A stretch of 64,000 nucleotides of DNA from Spirometra erinaceieuropaei (GCA_902702965.1 CACRXP010000038.1:1628137-1692136), one strand, 5' to 3'. Counted from the stretch's first letter, positions 22,731-33,790 are shown. Made by a program: numbers and translations. Notes: generated from the letters alone by a model not told the origin.

Positions 22731-23424
22731 GGTTGACAGATGAGTTTCCTGCGGCCTTTGAATCTTTATATTTGCCTTTCTGAGCCTTAACAAGACCACA
22801 CAGCCTTCTGGCCTGCAAGGCTGGTTGACAGTTCTGTACGTTTGACCGTAATTTGCGTCCTGCATCCCTAACAGGTGTTGTCTCCCTTGACCGGACGAGC
22901 TTGACCGCGGCTTCAGTTGGCTTGATACAGCCTCAGAAGCGTTAGTGTCTGCCGCGAAGCAACCCTCTGAGTCTGTATTTAATGTGCGAACTCATTTCGC
23001 CCCGACAGTAATGTCCATTTGCATTATCAAAAAGACAGGCCTCAGTAGTTTACCACAGGACAGACTACGTCATTACCTTGATGGCTCACCATCTGAACTG
23101 ATTCACCCCCCACTCCCTCTCCCTCTCTCTCTCTCTCTTTCTGAGTACATTACCGTACTTTCAGCAGTCGAGTGACATTAAGAATAAAAGCACGGCTGAC
23201 AGTGTACGGGCCAAAAAACCTTTTCAGGCACATGTGCACAAAACGTCCTCTAATTTCCGAGGCTGGACATCAACCTCTGGCCATCAGCCGCGTATCTCGA
23301 CACTTTTGCAGCAGCCTGTTATTTTTGTCAATCTTCCTCGGCTGTCTGTTGTTTTTTGTCCAAGGGCAGTTATTGTGAATTCAGCCCTTTATTTGCATAG
23401 CAATATTGAGTTTTTCTTTTTCCG

Positions 23425-23500
23425 AGGCGAGCCCCAGGAAGCAGATCAGAAGAAGAAGATGCGACTTCTGAAACGAGAGGTTTGTCGGCCTGATGTTTAA
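23425..23500 (-). mobile_element. Penelope-like element, tail only (P4a)
   Basis: The sequence ggaagcagatcagaagaaga and the following cgacttctgaaacgagaggt then tcggcctgatgtttaag are the reverse complement of the PLE 3' tail. No coding part is attached. The sequence stops just before an oppositely oriented tail at 23521. Confidence 0.6.
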
Positions 23501-23520
23501 GATTTTCGCTCGGATGCATT

Positions 23521-23665
23521 ACCAGAGGACCATCTTATCTGCAACGGTCTCTGATGGTGGGTCCAAATGGGAATCCGAAACGTCGGGTCAATGAACCTCG
23601 TGTTCCAGCGATCACATAATAATAATTCCCTTCTTCTTCTTCTTCTTCTTCATCTGAAACGCCGC
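23521..23665 (+). mobile_element. Penelope-like element, tail only (P4b)
   Basis: The sequence catcttatctgcaacggtct leads into CTGATGG (23551-23557), T, then GGGTCC...GAATCC with one mismatch, and GAAACGTC at 23577. It continues to ggtcaatgaacctcgtgttc and a TTC run at about 23632-23656. The ninth core base is G instead of A, so this copy's core is probably dead. Confidence 0.65.
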
Positions 23666-24172
23666 CTCTGCACAGTCTCAGGCGTGAAACTCCACACTAG
23701 CGTCATGCTTGACACTGGAATAAGGTCCTCCCCGTACTACGGGTGGCTTTGCGCTACATTTCAGGGGCTGCTTACTCATGTGTTCTAACCTTAATTCCAA
23801 AGACCACCCCTTCGCCTGACCCTACCGCTTACTCCCCCACGCGTAATGCGGGTGAGTTCGTATTCCCGTGCCGCACCTTTCGGTTATCACGGGCTAGCGA
23901 CGGCAAAAATACAGTAGACGTGCCAACTCATGAAATGTTCGCCGAAATTCCGAAATGCCTTTTCAACTCGGAAAGCTCACTTAGGTTGGGTTGTAATATT
24001 AATCGCCGTGCAGCACGTAATTCCATGATAATTCAGTTACTTCGGGATGCCAGTTTTTGAACGAACTTCTTCCCGGCCACCTGCAAAAACCACACTCTGC
24101 AGCGAGTGACTACTTAAGTAGCATGCATTTTTCTCATTGACTCTCGATGCCCTTTTAAATTCAAATATGTTT

Positions 24173-24476
24173 AACCAGGAATGGGCGCACACCGATCTAT
24201 TGGCTTCACGAAGTAAACAAGCTCCGTATGGGTGGCAAAGGTCACGCACAGGCAACCCATTACCAGGTTGAAGTCGTCCAAGTCAAAATAGCAGCGAGGA
24301 GGGGCGACAGAGAATGCGGGTATATTGATACAGTACTGTTTCGGGCTTATTTTGCCTTCATTTAACCAATCATAACCCTGACCACCAGCAGCTGGGACCA
24401 GAAACACAAACATGCGCGCAGACGCACATGGCGCAGTTGGTCCACCACGGGGGTCTACCAGATGGGTCATACTTTC
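24173..24476 (-). mobile_element. 304-bp inserted element with 6-bp target duplication
   Basis: The element interrupts the M1 arm at 24172. ATGTTT occurs on both sides (24167-24172 and 24477-24482). On the minus strand it begins gaaagtatgacccatctggt and contains cagggttatgattggttaaa. The latter region recurs at about 62210-62335 (minus strand) as a diverged copy. Size and short duplication suggest a non-autonomous retro- or DNA element. Ends with no long inverted repeat favour a SINE-like origin. The open frame across it is not convincing as a gene. Confidence 0.65.
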
Positions 24477-25110
24477 ATGTTTCATAGAAATCATACATAG
24501 AAATGCTCGTTTTTTACTGATTCGGAAGAAACGTACGTCTTATTCAAATCTTATACTTGAAGGAAGGTATAATTCGCATTTGAAAACTTTCCCAAATCCC
24601 GAATAATTTTGAACTCGACCTGCCGTCACACTTGCATTCAGAGTTTCCAAACTACAGGCTGTATATTTTCCGTGTACGGAAAATCACACATTTTTATACA
24701 GTATTAGGAGAAGAGCATATGGGGTTCATAGAATTTAGCAGTGAATTTGAGCCATATTGTAAGTTTTACAAGCAACATTAGTAAATGCAGAGACACGGTG
24801 TTTTATGAAGGGGCATTTCACGATTTAAAAAATGTCATAATCAGAAACCTTCTGACAACCGACTTATACCTTCCGTTCAGCAAAAAATTTGAAGAAGACG
24901 TAGTTTTCCACCAAACGAGTAAAAAAATGGATACTTCTATGCGTGTTTTCTATGAAATATATTTCAACTTACAAGGGCATCGAAAATCAATGAGAAACAT
25001 TCCTGCTACTTAAGTAGTCATTTTCTGTGGAGTGTGGTTTTCGCATGCGGCCGGAAAGAAGTTCGTGAAGAAGGAGACACGATCGTTGGGACAAGAGCTT
25101 TATTAGCTTG

Positions 25111-25143
25111 ACGTTTAGGATTCCTGCTCGAACCTATCGTCAG
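25111..25143 (-). ncRNA. Degraded hammerhead-like core in PLE tail
   Basis: On the minus strand CTGACGA (25143-25137) is followed by T, AGGTTC, loop GAGCAG, GAATCC and TAAAC-GTC. The stem keeps five of six pairs (one G-T). The GAAA box reads TAAA, so catalysis is unlikely in this copy. Confidence 0.4.
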
Positions 25144-25221
25144 AGACAAAAGCAGATACAGGTGATTCCTGCAGAAGGGGCTGCAGTATTTATGGGATGC
25201 AGTCGCCATGCTACCGCATAC

Positions 25222-26187
25222 CTATGAATATTCACGGTTCCCCCCTTCATCCGGGATCGTCGCAATTGGTGTGCTATTTGTTTGATAGTCGACCTTCTCG
25301 TCGTTAATTGCTGCAATTTCATCAGGTGCGTTGCATGTTCGTGTGATGATTGCTCGACCATCGGACGCACCGACCCCGTTGTTGGGAAGAATGTTCATCT
25401 GTGCGCTGCCCGCGTGGCTAATTACTCCGCATAGGCGAAGCTTCAGCACTGAGTATGGAAGGGGAAGGTCATTGCACTTGTTAATGGACTGGGAGCCAGT
25501 AAACCATGACTCAAGCAGCTCCTGGCTCTCGCGGTTGTCACCTCTTTCGAGAATTTCTGCCTCGTCGAATTTGAATGTGTGGCCGGATCTCGTCGAATGA
25601 GCTGCAACTTGAGAGCTGGCGTCATTTCTCCGCAGCGCTGCAGCGTGTTCGGCCATTCGCGTTCAGAGCTGTCTTCCGGTTTCTCCGACGTAGTTGCTTT
25701 GTCCGCAACTGCCCCAGATCCGATAAACGACTCCAGATGTTTCTTGCCGTGGCAGCGGGTCTTTCGGTTTAATTAACTGACGCCTAATGGTTGCCTCCGG
25801 TCTGGGTGCAACTCCAACCCCAAGTGGTGCGAGAAGGTGGCCGACAACGTCCGAAACGCTCTTGACGTACGAAAGCGCTCGCCAAAATTGGGTGTTCCTG
25901 CTGTTAGGCTTTTCGTCCCTTTTGCGTATGCACCGGTCGACGAAGTTGCGCGAGTAGCCATTGGCTTTGAAGACCCATCGGCGGTATTGTAGTTCGGCAA
26001 TCTTGTCTTCCGGCTCACTGCAGTGCGTTTCGACACGCCGATAGAGCATCCTTACACAACTGCGTTTGTGACTGATTGGGTGGTTGCTGTTGAAGTTCAG
26101 TACTTGCATCGTATTTGTAGCTTTCCTGAACAATTTGGTCTTTAGTCCACCACAATCTTTGCGGCATACGAGGACATCCAGGAAGGC
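25222..26187 (-). pseudogene. PLE reverse-transcriptase end plus GIY-YIG endonuclease (one stop)
   Basis: Read from 26187 downward in one frame: the RT end (LFRKATNTMQVLNFNSNHPI), a connector (AELQYRRWVFKANGYSRNFV), the KxVSD block, then SGVVYRIWGSCGQSNYVGET and GRQL. A TGA at 25665-25663 interrupts, after which TRMAEHAAALRRNDASSQVA, HTFKFDEAEIL, and RESQELLESWFTG follow to 25222. GVVYRI and YVGETGR form the GIY-YIG signature. The downstream histidine and glutamate are present. Apart from that one stop the domain is uninterrupted over more than 300 codons, which makes this the youngest or best-kept PLE body here. It lacks the N-terminus and most of the polymerase. Confidence 0.88.
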
Positions 26188-27440
26188 GATCGAAAATTAA
26201 TTCGAAACATTCATGCTACTTAAGAAGTCATTTTCTGCAGAGTGTTGTTTTTGCAGACGGCCGGGAACAAGTTCGCACAAGAGCCGGCATCCCAAAGTAA
26301 ATGAATTATCACGGGATTATGTGCTGCACTGTGATTAATATTACAATCGTACCCAAGTGAGTGGAAAATGCATTTCGGAATTTCGGCTAACATGTTATGA
26401 TTTAGCACATCCGCTGTAAGTCAGAGGGGGCCACCATTCCAGTCTCCTCCCCGTCCGGCAAAAAGGCACGCCTGAAGGACTGACTTCTGACCACCACGCC
26501 ACCGCCTGCGTAAACTTACCGCGCCCACGCGGTGCGGAACTGCTCATTCCCTTGTTGCCGCAACTGCCATCTGAATAGTGCCAGTTTGTCATCTACGAGG
26601 AGCAGTTCGTCCGCTTCCCGCCGGCGCACCCTGACGGAGCATTCTGCAGCAGGGATTTGCTGCGGACAGGCGTTGTGAACCCTTTGCTACCACTTGGGGA
26701 CAAGCACTGGGGCTTTTCCCTTCTGCACAAAGTTTTGCCCAGCATATCTACGATCCTGATTCTTGACCTCAAGGCCACATGTGAATCTAAATGGGCCACA
26801 GTCAGGCCAGTCACTTGTGCTGTGGACGAAACTAAGGCGCCGTAGATGCACACACGCACCCACGCGCGCGCTTTATTTGCGAAAGTTTCAGTGTGCGCGT
26901 GTGTGCCTTCGTTCGTTCGTGTAGACTGGCAAAAAATCAATATTAAGGATTCAACTCTGAGGTCAAACTGCGCACGCAGGTTGACGAGGGAGCTGTTCCT
27001 TCCAACCACAGAAGTATGAGGACCCAGCAGTTTTATCGGTGTTCGACAAATAGTCGATTTCCGCATCTGCTAAAGAAGGCTTCTTTCTTGAGGGTTGAGG
27101 AAGTGTAGCAAATCGGACACACTAGTCGTCTGGATTCTTTATGCGGTCTAAATGATAATTTCTGAGGAAATTAAGAAGCGACAATGTCTAAAAGACTGCC
27201 TAAGAGTGCGATTTCCTTTGTTTTCAACAAGGACTTCCAAAACAGGCCCTGGTAATCATGTCGAACTCGTATTCCTCTGCTAAGCCCTATGTCCGCCTTC
27301 AGAATTATAGGTCAGCTGAAAACTCCATCTTCGAACATAGTCATGTAGGCGGCCTCGAAGTGTCCGAATCCATCTTTGTTTGTTCGCTGACGTTTTTGAG
27401 AATGCTGCGATCACTACAGTCCACATAGATATGACATTAT

Positions 27441-28368
27441 ATTAGATGTGCTAATTTACGAAATGTTGGCCAAAATTCTGAAACGCGTTTTCGACTCGAA
27501 AAGATTGCTTAAGTAGGGTTGAAATATTAATTACCGTACGGCATAACCCCAAGATATTTCAGTTACTTCGGGATACCGGCTTTTGAACGAACCTCTTTCC
27601 AGTCCCCTGCAAAAAATTACACTCTGCAAAAAATGACTACTTAAGTGGCATGAAACGTTCTCATTGATTTTCAATACCCTTAGAAGTTCAAATATATTCC
27701 ATAGGAAGAGTGTATAAAAATATTTATTCCCATGTTCATTTGGTAGAAATGAACTTCTTCTTCAGATTTTATGCCTGAAGGGGGGTATGATTCGGTTTTA
27801 AAAAGTTTTTAACTATGAGATTTCTTAAGACCGTGAAATGTCCGTTCCTACAAATTTGTGCCTCTGTATTTACTTATTTTGCCTGTAAAGTCCATAATAA
27901 GGCCGAAATCCACTGCAATATTTTATGAACTCCATACGGCGACCTCTTACCAACGTAGAGGAATGCATGAGTTTCCTTGCAAGTGTAACAGCAGGTCGGA
28001 TTCAAAATTATTTGAGAAATGAAAAATGATTTCTTAAAACCGAATTATACCCTCTCTTCAACTGTGAAATTTGAAGAAGACTATTTTCTTTCAAATGAAT
28101 ATGGGACTTAGTATTTTTATCCATGCTTCCTATGAAATATATTTGCACTTATTAGGGCATCGAACACCAATGAGAAAAATGCATACTACTTAAGTAATCA
28201 TTCTTTACAGAGTGTAGTTTCTGTAGGCGACTGGAAAGAATCTCGTTCAAAAGCCGGCATCCCGCAGTACTTTAAATATCTTGGGATTCTGCTGCGCTGT
28301 GATTAATCTCGAGTCGAAAACGCATTTCAGAATTTCAGCCAACATTTCATGAGTTAGCACACCTACTG
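27441..28368 (+). mobile_element. M1 foldback element, full copy
   Basis: The left end is degraded (att in place of cag, then agatgtgctaatttacgaaa). The right end gagttagcacacctactg is intact and followed by TA. Arms and core are both present. Confidence 0.8.
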
Positions 28369-28784
28369 TACCTCTCACTTGTGAGATAGTAGCCAGCCCT
28401 GCCTAACGGCGGATAATTGGAACGGCGAATAGAGGCAAATTTTGAGTTCCTTTTAGTGAGGACCTCACCTAAAGCGTTTTTCTCATTTTTAAAAAACCTT
28501 CATTTAATTTATTCAGAAGGGTTGCTTAATCTCTTCCATTAGTTGAATTGTCCTGTGCAAGCCTTACCGTTAGGATCATTAAAACCGGTTGATTATCAAA
28601 CGGGTTCACTCTTCCATTTTGTGCATGTATTATAAAACAAGGCCGCCATCCGACATCTCGAGACTGTCTTGTCGTAGAAACCGGCCCCTTTTCCATTCTG
28701 TATGCGTAGGACCTTCGGAACATCTTTCGAGAAAGTTGACTGACAGGATTTGAGTAGACGGCGGAAATTAAGTAAATTTTATAA

Positions 28785-28862
28785 ATCCTCTTGAATTAAG
28801 GATCTCCAGGATTTGATTGACAATGGAGTGCTCTATCATCTGAGCTATGGCAGTCATGTTCG
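28785..28862 (-). repeat. tRNA-like segment
   Basis: On the minus strand, gccatagctcagatgataga then gcactccattgtcaatcaaa has an intact box A (TAGCTCAGATGATAGAGC) and an anticodon-arm-like stretch, followed by a poor box B (aatcctggagatcc). It is most likely a SINE head or tRNA pseudogene. Confidence 0.5.
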
Positions 28863-29544
28863 CCGCATTTTTCTTCTACTGTTATTCGTTCCTATGATCT
28901 ACAATGACTGTGCCGGCTTACTGCTGAACCCTAGATGCCCAGTTGTGGCTTACAAAGTCAAGTTCATTCCGGACCACCAATTGGATCTGAAACAATCAGG
29001 AAGGAGTTGTAAAGGCAGACGAATTAGTCGTGCCACCAAGCTGCTTGTTGTGGAGGTTCTTAGGCCTTCTGTGGAGGGGAAGGGGGGAAGGTTGCTTGCC
29101 GATTTCCTAAACACTATGCATCAATTCAGGGACTTTTGGGACCGGATGTTTTTCCTTGTCTCCTTGTACTGAGATTGTCATCGGAAAAATGGGGCAGAGC
29201 CCTGCAATATTTTCCTCCTCTGTTTCTAACTAAAACTGGAGCTGATCAATTTTAAAAGCCGCAGATATCTTTTTTGTGCAAGGTTGGCTATGTACTTATC
29301 TCAAAACTTCACAACAATGTAACCTCTTGGTATTCTGACAGTCTTGCTCTAAAGGAATCAAGTAGCTAATAAAAGTACACCGGTTTGACGGACCCAACAG
29401 CTTACGCGACTTTCGACCACACGATAAAACTCAGGGAAGACCGATAGTGCCTACCTTTTGCAAAATCCGTATTTGAACGTGTAAATAAGACGGCAAGGAA
29501 TAAGTATATGCCAGGGGTAAGAAAATGCCAAATGTTTTTTATAT

Positions 29545-29640
29545 TGACCCAACTGTGAAAGACTCGGCGCCTCGGTCGGATCCGAATTCACGCAGCCAAC
29601 ACTCCAACCACTTGAGCTTCTAGGCCCCGCTGGACGACGC
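29545..29640 (-). mobile_element. SINE-B, inverted member of a facing pair
   Basis: On the minus strand, gcggggcctagaagctcaag (box A), ttggagtgttggctgcgtga, gaattcggatccgaccgagg (box B) and cgccgagtctttcacagttg. It mirrors the plus copy at 29715-29870, with about 75 bp between them. Confidence 0.65.
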
Positions 29641-29660
29641 GAGTTTAATCACACTTGGTT

Positions 29661-29702
29661 CGGGTAACTTGGGTAACTCGGGTAACTTGGGCGGGTAACT
29701 TG
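29661..29702 (+). repeat. Short tandem repeat of gggtaactt type
   Basis: Four units of gggtaacttg / gggtaactcg lie between the two facing SINE-B copies. Confidence 0.8.
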
Positions 29703-29714
29703 ACCCTAGTGCAA

Positions 29715-29870
29715 TTAAATTCGCTTCGTCCGGCGGGGCCGCGTAGCTCAAGTGGTCAGAGCGTTGGCTGTATTAAAGCCGTCCCCTTACTGCGTGGGTT
29801 CGAATTCCATCGAGGAGCCGAGTTTTTCACAGTTAGTTTAATACGAATTATTCCAAATCTGCCAAAACAT
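29715..29870 (+). mobile_element. SINE-B, reference copy with tRNA promoter boxes
   Basis: Box A TAGCTCAAGTGG is at 29744-29755 and box B GGTTCGAATTCC at 29797-29808. The tRNA-like head (ggggccgcgtagctcaagtg) is followed by the body gccgagtttttcacagttag. An inserted-looking middle (gtattaaagccgtcccctta) lengthens the anticodon region. The absence of a closing acceptor stem argues against a functional tRNA. Confidence 0.7.
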
Positions 29871-30512
29871 CTATGAAATGTCGTTTAAAAAATTCATCAG
29901 CGTTTTAACATTTTTGCTTTACTGGCAGGTGTACGCATTCTATCTACCATTATTTCGAGTATTTTTTACTGCCTGACAGCTCTTCGTGCCGGACATTTTT
30001 AAAAAATTGAACTCATTTCTTATTAAATAATTACGTGTGGCGTGTGCAGAACATTAAAGTACTGTAGGCATTTCAGCAGTGCCGGCTTCTCGGAGCAGTA
30101 CAGGTCGGCGAATGCCATCCTGCCGACGAAGGGCCGACCAAAAACTCGGCAGAAATATCTTTGAAAAATATAGTAGAATGTTCTCCATAGTTTCTTCTTA
30201 CCCCGTGCATATACTTACTCCCTACCAATAAAGCATCATAGTACGTAATTGTCGCTGCTGACTGATTATCCACTGGTTTGTCTTATTTTGCTGGCAGTAG
30301 AAATTACTGAAACGAAGCTACTAAATCATTAGGTGACTGGCCGCCACATGCCAGTGCTGGTTATTTAATTGCTTAGGTCTTATGGACGTCTCTACCTAAA
30401 CAGAGCTGTGAACAGCCCACGCACTTTGGGGCACATTGCCGTGTCCTACCGACGGTTTAACGAGTCGTTGGCTAGATGGTCGTCTCCGACCATCCAATCA
30501 ATGCATCTCCAG

Positions 30513-31203
30513 AATATCTTTCTCCTGAACGTTCGGCAAGCTTATACTCGAAAGAAGTGTATAATTCGGTTTTCAACAACCTTTCCAACTCCCGAATAAT
30601 TTTGAACCCGCTCTACCGTTACATTTGCATTCAGGGTTTCCAAACTACTAGCCGTACATTTTCCGCGTACGGAAAACTACTCATTTCTCTATGGTACTAA
30701 AGGGGGACCATATAGGATTCATAAAATTAAGCAGTGAATTTGATCCATATTGTTAACTTTACGAGCCACACTGGTGAATGCAAAGACATGACGATTTATG
30801 AAGGGCCATTTCAGGGTATTTAAAAGTCGCACATTTATAAACTATTTTAAAGTCTAATTATGTCCCTCCTTCGAGAATAAAATTAGAAGACGTAATTTTC
30901 TACCGAATATGCAAAAAATGAGTATTTTATGCATGTTTTCCATGAAATATAATTGGACTCTTAGGGTCATCGAAAACCAAGGAGAAAGATTAATGTTATT
31001 TAAGTAGTCATTTTTTACGGAGTGTAGTTTTTGCATGCAGCCGGAGGGAAGTTCATTCGAAATCCGGCATCCTGACGTAACTGAAATGTTGCAGAATTAT
31101 GTTGCACGATGATTGGTCTTACAACCCTATTTAATTAGTCTTTTCGAGACGAAAACGCATTTCGGAATTTCGGTTGACATTTAATGAGTTAGCCCACTCA
31201 CTG
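30513..31203 (+). mobile_element. M1 foldback element, left-truncated copy
   Basis: Only the innermost part of the left arm remains (cttatactcgaaagaagtgt). The core and complete right arm follow, ending gttagcccactcactg before TA. Core and right arm match copies 7113 and 43354 closely. Confidence 0.8.
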
Positions 31204-31742
31204 TAAATTCAAATATTAATGTTATGGAACACAGCAGCTGACTCATCACCGTCATGGGACCTCTGACTGTCCCGTAACGAGCGAACCAGAGTGCGTAAAC
31301 AACTTCACCAGACGGACAGCCGTCCTTCGCTCTGAATCGATTAAAGCGGATTATCAGAGGATGGTTTGAGTACGTTTCCGGCAGTCTGAAATGCATTTAA
31401 ACTTCTCTAAGCTACTAGTATGTCAAGTGGCCATGCATTGAAGGCACTTTTAATGCGAATAATACGAATAAAATAACACAAGAGTAGAACATTCTTCTGG
31501 ATCAACAAAGTTGCAAGCAATCCAAATTATTAGAAATCCATCCGCAGCATGGAATCCAAGGGGCCCAGTGAAGTTCGCGTCCCTGAAATGTTTCCCTCGA
31601 GTTGTTTTTAGACATCAGTCGGAAGCCCCCCCCCCTTTTTCTCATGAGCGTCATAGGAAGCCCGCTGACAAACACTCTTTTGCCATCCATACGCATTTCA
31701 GTAGTATGTACTGCTACTTAGCCACTAATTTTTTTGCTGCAG

Positions 31743-31974
31743 TCCCCTGGACCCGGAGGACACAGGTAAACGACTCTCCATTGAAGTATGGGACTGGGAC
31801 CGCACCTCACGCAACGACTTCATGGGTTCGCTTTCCTTCGGCGTCGGTGAGCTGAAGAAGGCCCCAGTCAGTGGGTGGTTCAAGCTCCTTACTCAGGAAG
31901 AGGGCGAGTTCTACTCGTCGCCTTGCATCGATGAAGCCAGTGCCGCCCTCATTGAACTTCGAAATAAGGCCAAG
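31743..31974 (+). CDS. Conventional protein kinase C, C2-domain exon 2
   Basis: This exon encodes the second half of the C2 domain. Its first base completes the codon left open at 3228. The translation runs [20 protein letters not shown], then [25 protein letters not shown] and [23 protein letters not shown] carries the three loop-3 aspartates that coordinate Ca2+ in PKC-alpha/beta-type C2 domains, so this is a calcium-responsive isoform, not a novel or atypical PKC. The acceptor is gctgcag before 31743 and the donor GTAGGT starts at 31975. The length of 232 bp ends in phase 0 after NKAK. The frame stays open for about 250 bp past the donor by chance. It is separated from the previous exon by a 28.5 kb intron. 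Confidence 0.95.
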
Positions 31975-32384
31975 GTAGGTGTCTATTCCCGTCTTCTCCA
32001 CAAACAGCGCTTCAAACCATTACGTTTGGTCAGTTACGCAGGCGGAAGTGGAGTTCCAGAGAAAATGTTAATCCCAAACAGCTCTCTGATAGAACAGTAT
32101 CGCCTTCTCAACCAAAACTTGACTACCGTTTACAGCTGGAGGTGCAAGTTCCAGGATGCATTTCAGAAGAAAAAGATACGGTCGCCAGAACAAGACATGT
32201 ATTTGTTGTATGATTTACCATACTGACGGTGCAGGTGCTGGTTAAAAAGCGCAGACGCGTGGGCTTCGCCGATGTTCTACCGCTGCATGACACAGCTGCA
32301 AGGCGTTCGGCTCATCAGTGGATGCCACGGTTGGCCTAAAGTTCTGCAAGCGTCTGTTAAGCCAAGATTAGCAAACCATGACCC

Positions 32385-32790
32385 TCGCAGCCTGATAGGC
32401 GCTGGAAGTTCTCTGACACCTCGTTCCCCTCCAGGTAGATGTGCTTGCACTCCTGCTGGGTATACAGGTCGTGAGCACGGCTGCCCAGTCATCCTCGTCT
32501 TACTGACGCATTATGTTGCTGTTTTTTGTTAAAATCCTGGTCAATTTTTGTGTGGACCAGGAGGCGTCGAGTGGAGCGCTGGGCTGCGGGCTCGGCCGCG
32601 CCATTCACCAGCACCCTCCCTTGTCTGCGGTCCTCTTGACTTTGTCTTGACACCGGGCCCAGATGGTGGGTGGGAAGAGAGAGTGAGATAGATACTGCGC
32701 AAGTCTACATTCATTATAATCTTAAGTCACCGCACCTGCTCCAACGCCGTGTGAGGCACAGAGTGGACATCGCCGACAATGAAGGTCGAA
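32385..32790 (+). repeat. Family C repeat, copy
   Basis: The upstream part ctgctgggtatacaggtcgt and the central part gtgtggaccaggaggcgtcg, ttgacaccgggcccagatgg, then ctgcgcaagtctacattcat are in the same order as at 57900-58330. Confidence 0.7.
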
Positions 32791-32844
32791 TTGCCGGTTC
32801 CCCCGGCGTTTTCCGTGTGCTTTCTCGCAGACACTCTAGTTTTG

Positions 32845-33020
32845 AAATGTTGGCTTTTTTAGCCTCCTCAAAAATTAATGTGCGAGCCTTGAGTAAATCC
32901 TTCAACATGGGACTTTAATAGATTCAGCTTGAAAGTTGATATGAATGTTTGAGCCGAAATCAATGAACTGTGGCAGGACAACCACGTAAGTAATAAATTG
33001 TCAACAGGTAGTCAGCAGTA
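32845..33020 (+). mobile_element. M2 foldback element, left half
   Basis: The sequence tagcctcctcaaaaattaat leads through gaaagttgatatgaatgttt to gtcaacaggtagtcagcagt. This corresponds to the left arm and centre of the M2 unit. Confidence 0.55.
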
Positions 33021-33174
33021 TACAAATATCACATGGTTCACCGCAGTAACAGCACAGGTACTAGCTAAAAACCCAGCTACGTTTTTCCCAGCTTTTTCAC
33101 CCCTGCATGATACAGCTGTGAAGGGTTTGGCTTATCAGTCGACTTTCTGGTAGATAATCCAGTTTTGCGATCTT

Positions 33175-33260
33175 GGCTTCTTCATCTCCTCAGAACCTAA
33201 TGGCTAACTTGAAACAAATTAGTTGGAATGAAGCCTTAGCGGGCTCAGTCTGAATGTTGG
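33175..33260 (+). mobile_element. M2 foldback element, left-end fragment
   Basis: The sequence cttcatctcctcagaaccta through ctcagtctgaatgttgg matches the outer left arm of M2. It ends where a minus-strand PLE tail begins at about 33260. Confidence 0.5.
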
Positions 33261-33790
33261 CGTCTCGCATTCTCATTCCAATTCAGCAGCAGAGTCGCAG
33301 ACAAGGGTGCGATTGTTATGCTACCGCATTCCTACTATAATTATCAGTTCCCGCATTCGCCGTTGGTGGTCGTAATTGGTGTGATGATGGCTCGATCACT
33401 CACATCCGAGTCGTTAATTGCCCTAATATCGTCACCAGCATCGACTAGTGACGTGATAATTACCCGGCAATTTTGGTTCGCCGATATTGCCACTGGAGAC
33501 GGAGTTTGTCTGTGCCCTTCCCGCGTGGCTAACTGCTCAAGCAAAGTCTCAGGACAGAATGCGGAGGCTGGGGGTCATTGTGTTTGTTAATCGACTGCGA
33601 ACCGGATAATCCCGACCTAGTCGGCTTGCGTCACACGAGGTCTTCACCTCTTGCGAGAAGTCCTGTCTCGTCATACTTGAAGATGTGGCCGAGTCGCGTC
33701 AAATGAGCTCCGACTCTGAGAGCCTACGTCAATATTCCTCGTTTTCGCCGCATGTTCAGTCATCCGCGTCGATGTACTAGGCCAGAGAAT
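33260..33790 (-). mobile_element. Penelope-like element, decayed 3' fragment (P6)
   Basis: On the minus strand the translated blocks HIFKYDETGLLARGED and SGSQSINKHNDPQPPHSVL, with stops between, are collinear with the PLE endonuclease end. The tail sequence ccttgtctgcgact follows, with a deleted core (CTGAATTGG...GAGACG) at about 33262-33292. The element abuts an M2 fragment. Confidence 0.65.

Larger units (their letters stand above)
25066..26188 (-). mobile_element. Penelope-like element, largest copy (P5)
   Basis: This 5'-truncated PLE is inserted in an M1 element. On the minus strand the coding part begins near 26187 with FLDVLVCRKDCGGLKTKLFR, the end of the reverse-transcriptase domain (FLDV...K...RK-T), and ends at 25222. 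The 3' UTR and hammerhead-like core (25111-25143) follow, and the element stops at the aaggag/tcttc end near 25066. It is flanked by 87-bp near-identical segments (24979-25065 and 26189-26275), interpreted as a target-site duplication. Internally only one stop codon interrupts the frame. Confidence 0.85.
23912..26415 (+). mobile_element. M1 foldback element interrupted by two insertions
   Basis: The left end is at 23912 (cagtagacgtgccaactcat, preceded by TA) and the right end at 26415 (tttagcacatccgctg, followed by TA). Removing the 304-bp element at 24173-24476 with its 6-bp duplication, and the PLE at 25066-26188 with one 87-bp duplicate, leaves a little under 990 bp. That is the normal length of the family. 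This arithmetic supports one ancestral M1 copy that was later split twice. Confidence 0.85.

Noticed and set aside
24171..24494. 107-codon minus frame over the 304-bp insert
   Set aside because: It spans the insertion borders and the M1 arm, and the second copy at 62 kb does not keep the frame.
28813..29172. 119-codon plus-strand frame with a hydrophobic stretch
   Set aside because: It begins within a tRNA-like repeat and shows no recognisable domain or splice context. It is probably chance.
29740..29815. Possible functional tRNA gene
   Set aside because: The A and B boxes are good, but the acceptor ends do not pair, the anticodon region is too long, and inverted and diverged relatives exist, so it is a SINE head.
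31975..32226. Reading frame continuing after the second C2 exon
   Set aside because: A consensus donor GTAGGT starts at 31975 and the sequence beyond does not match PKC. The hinge follows at 37147.
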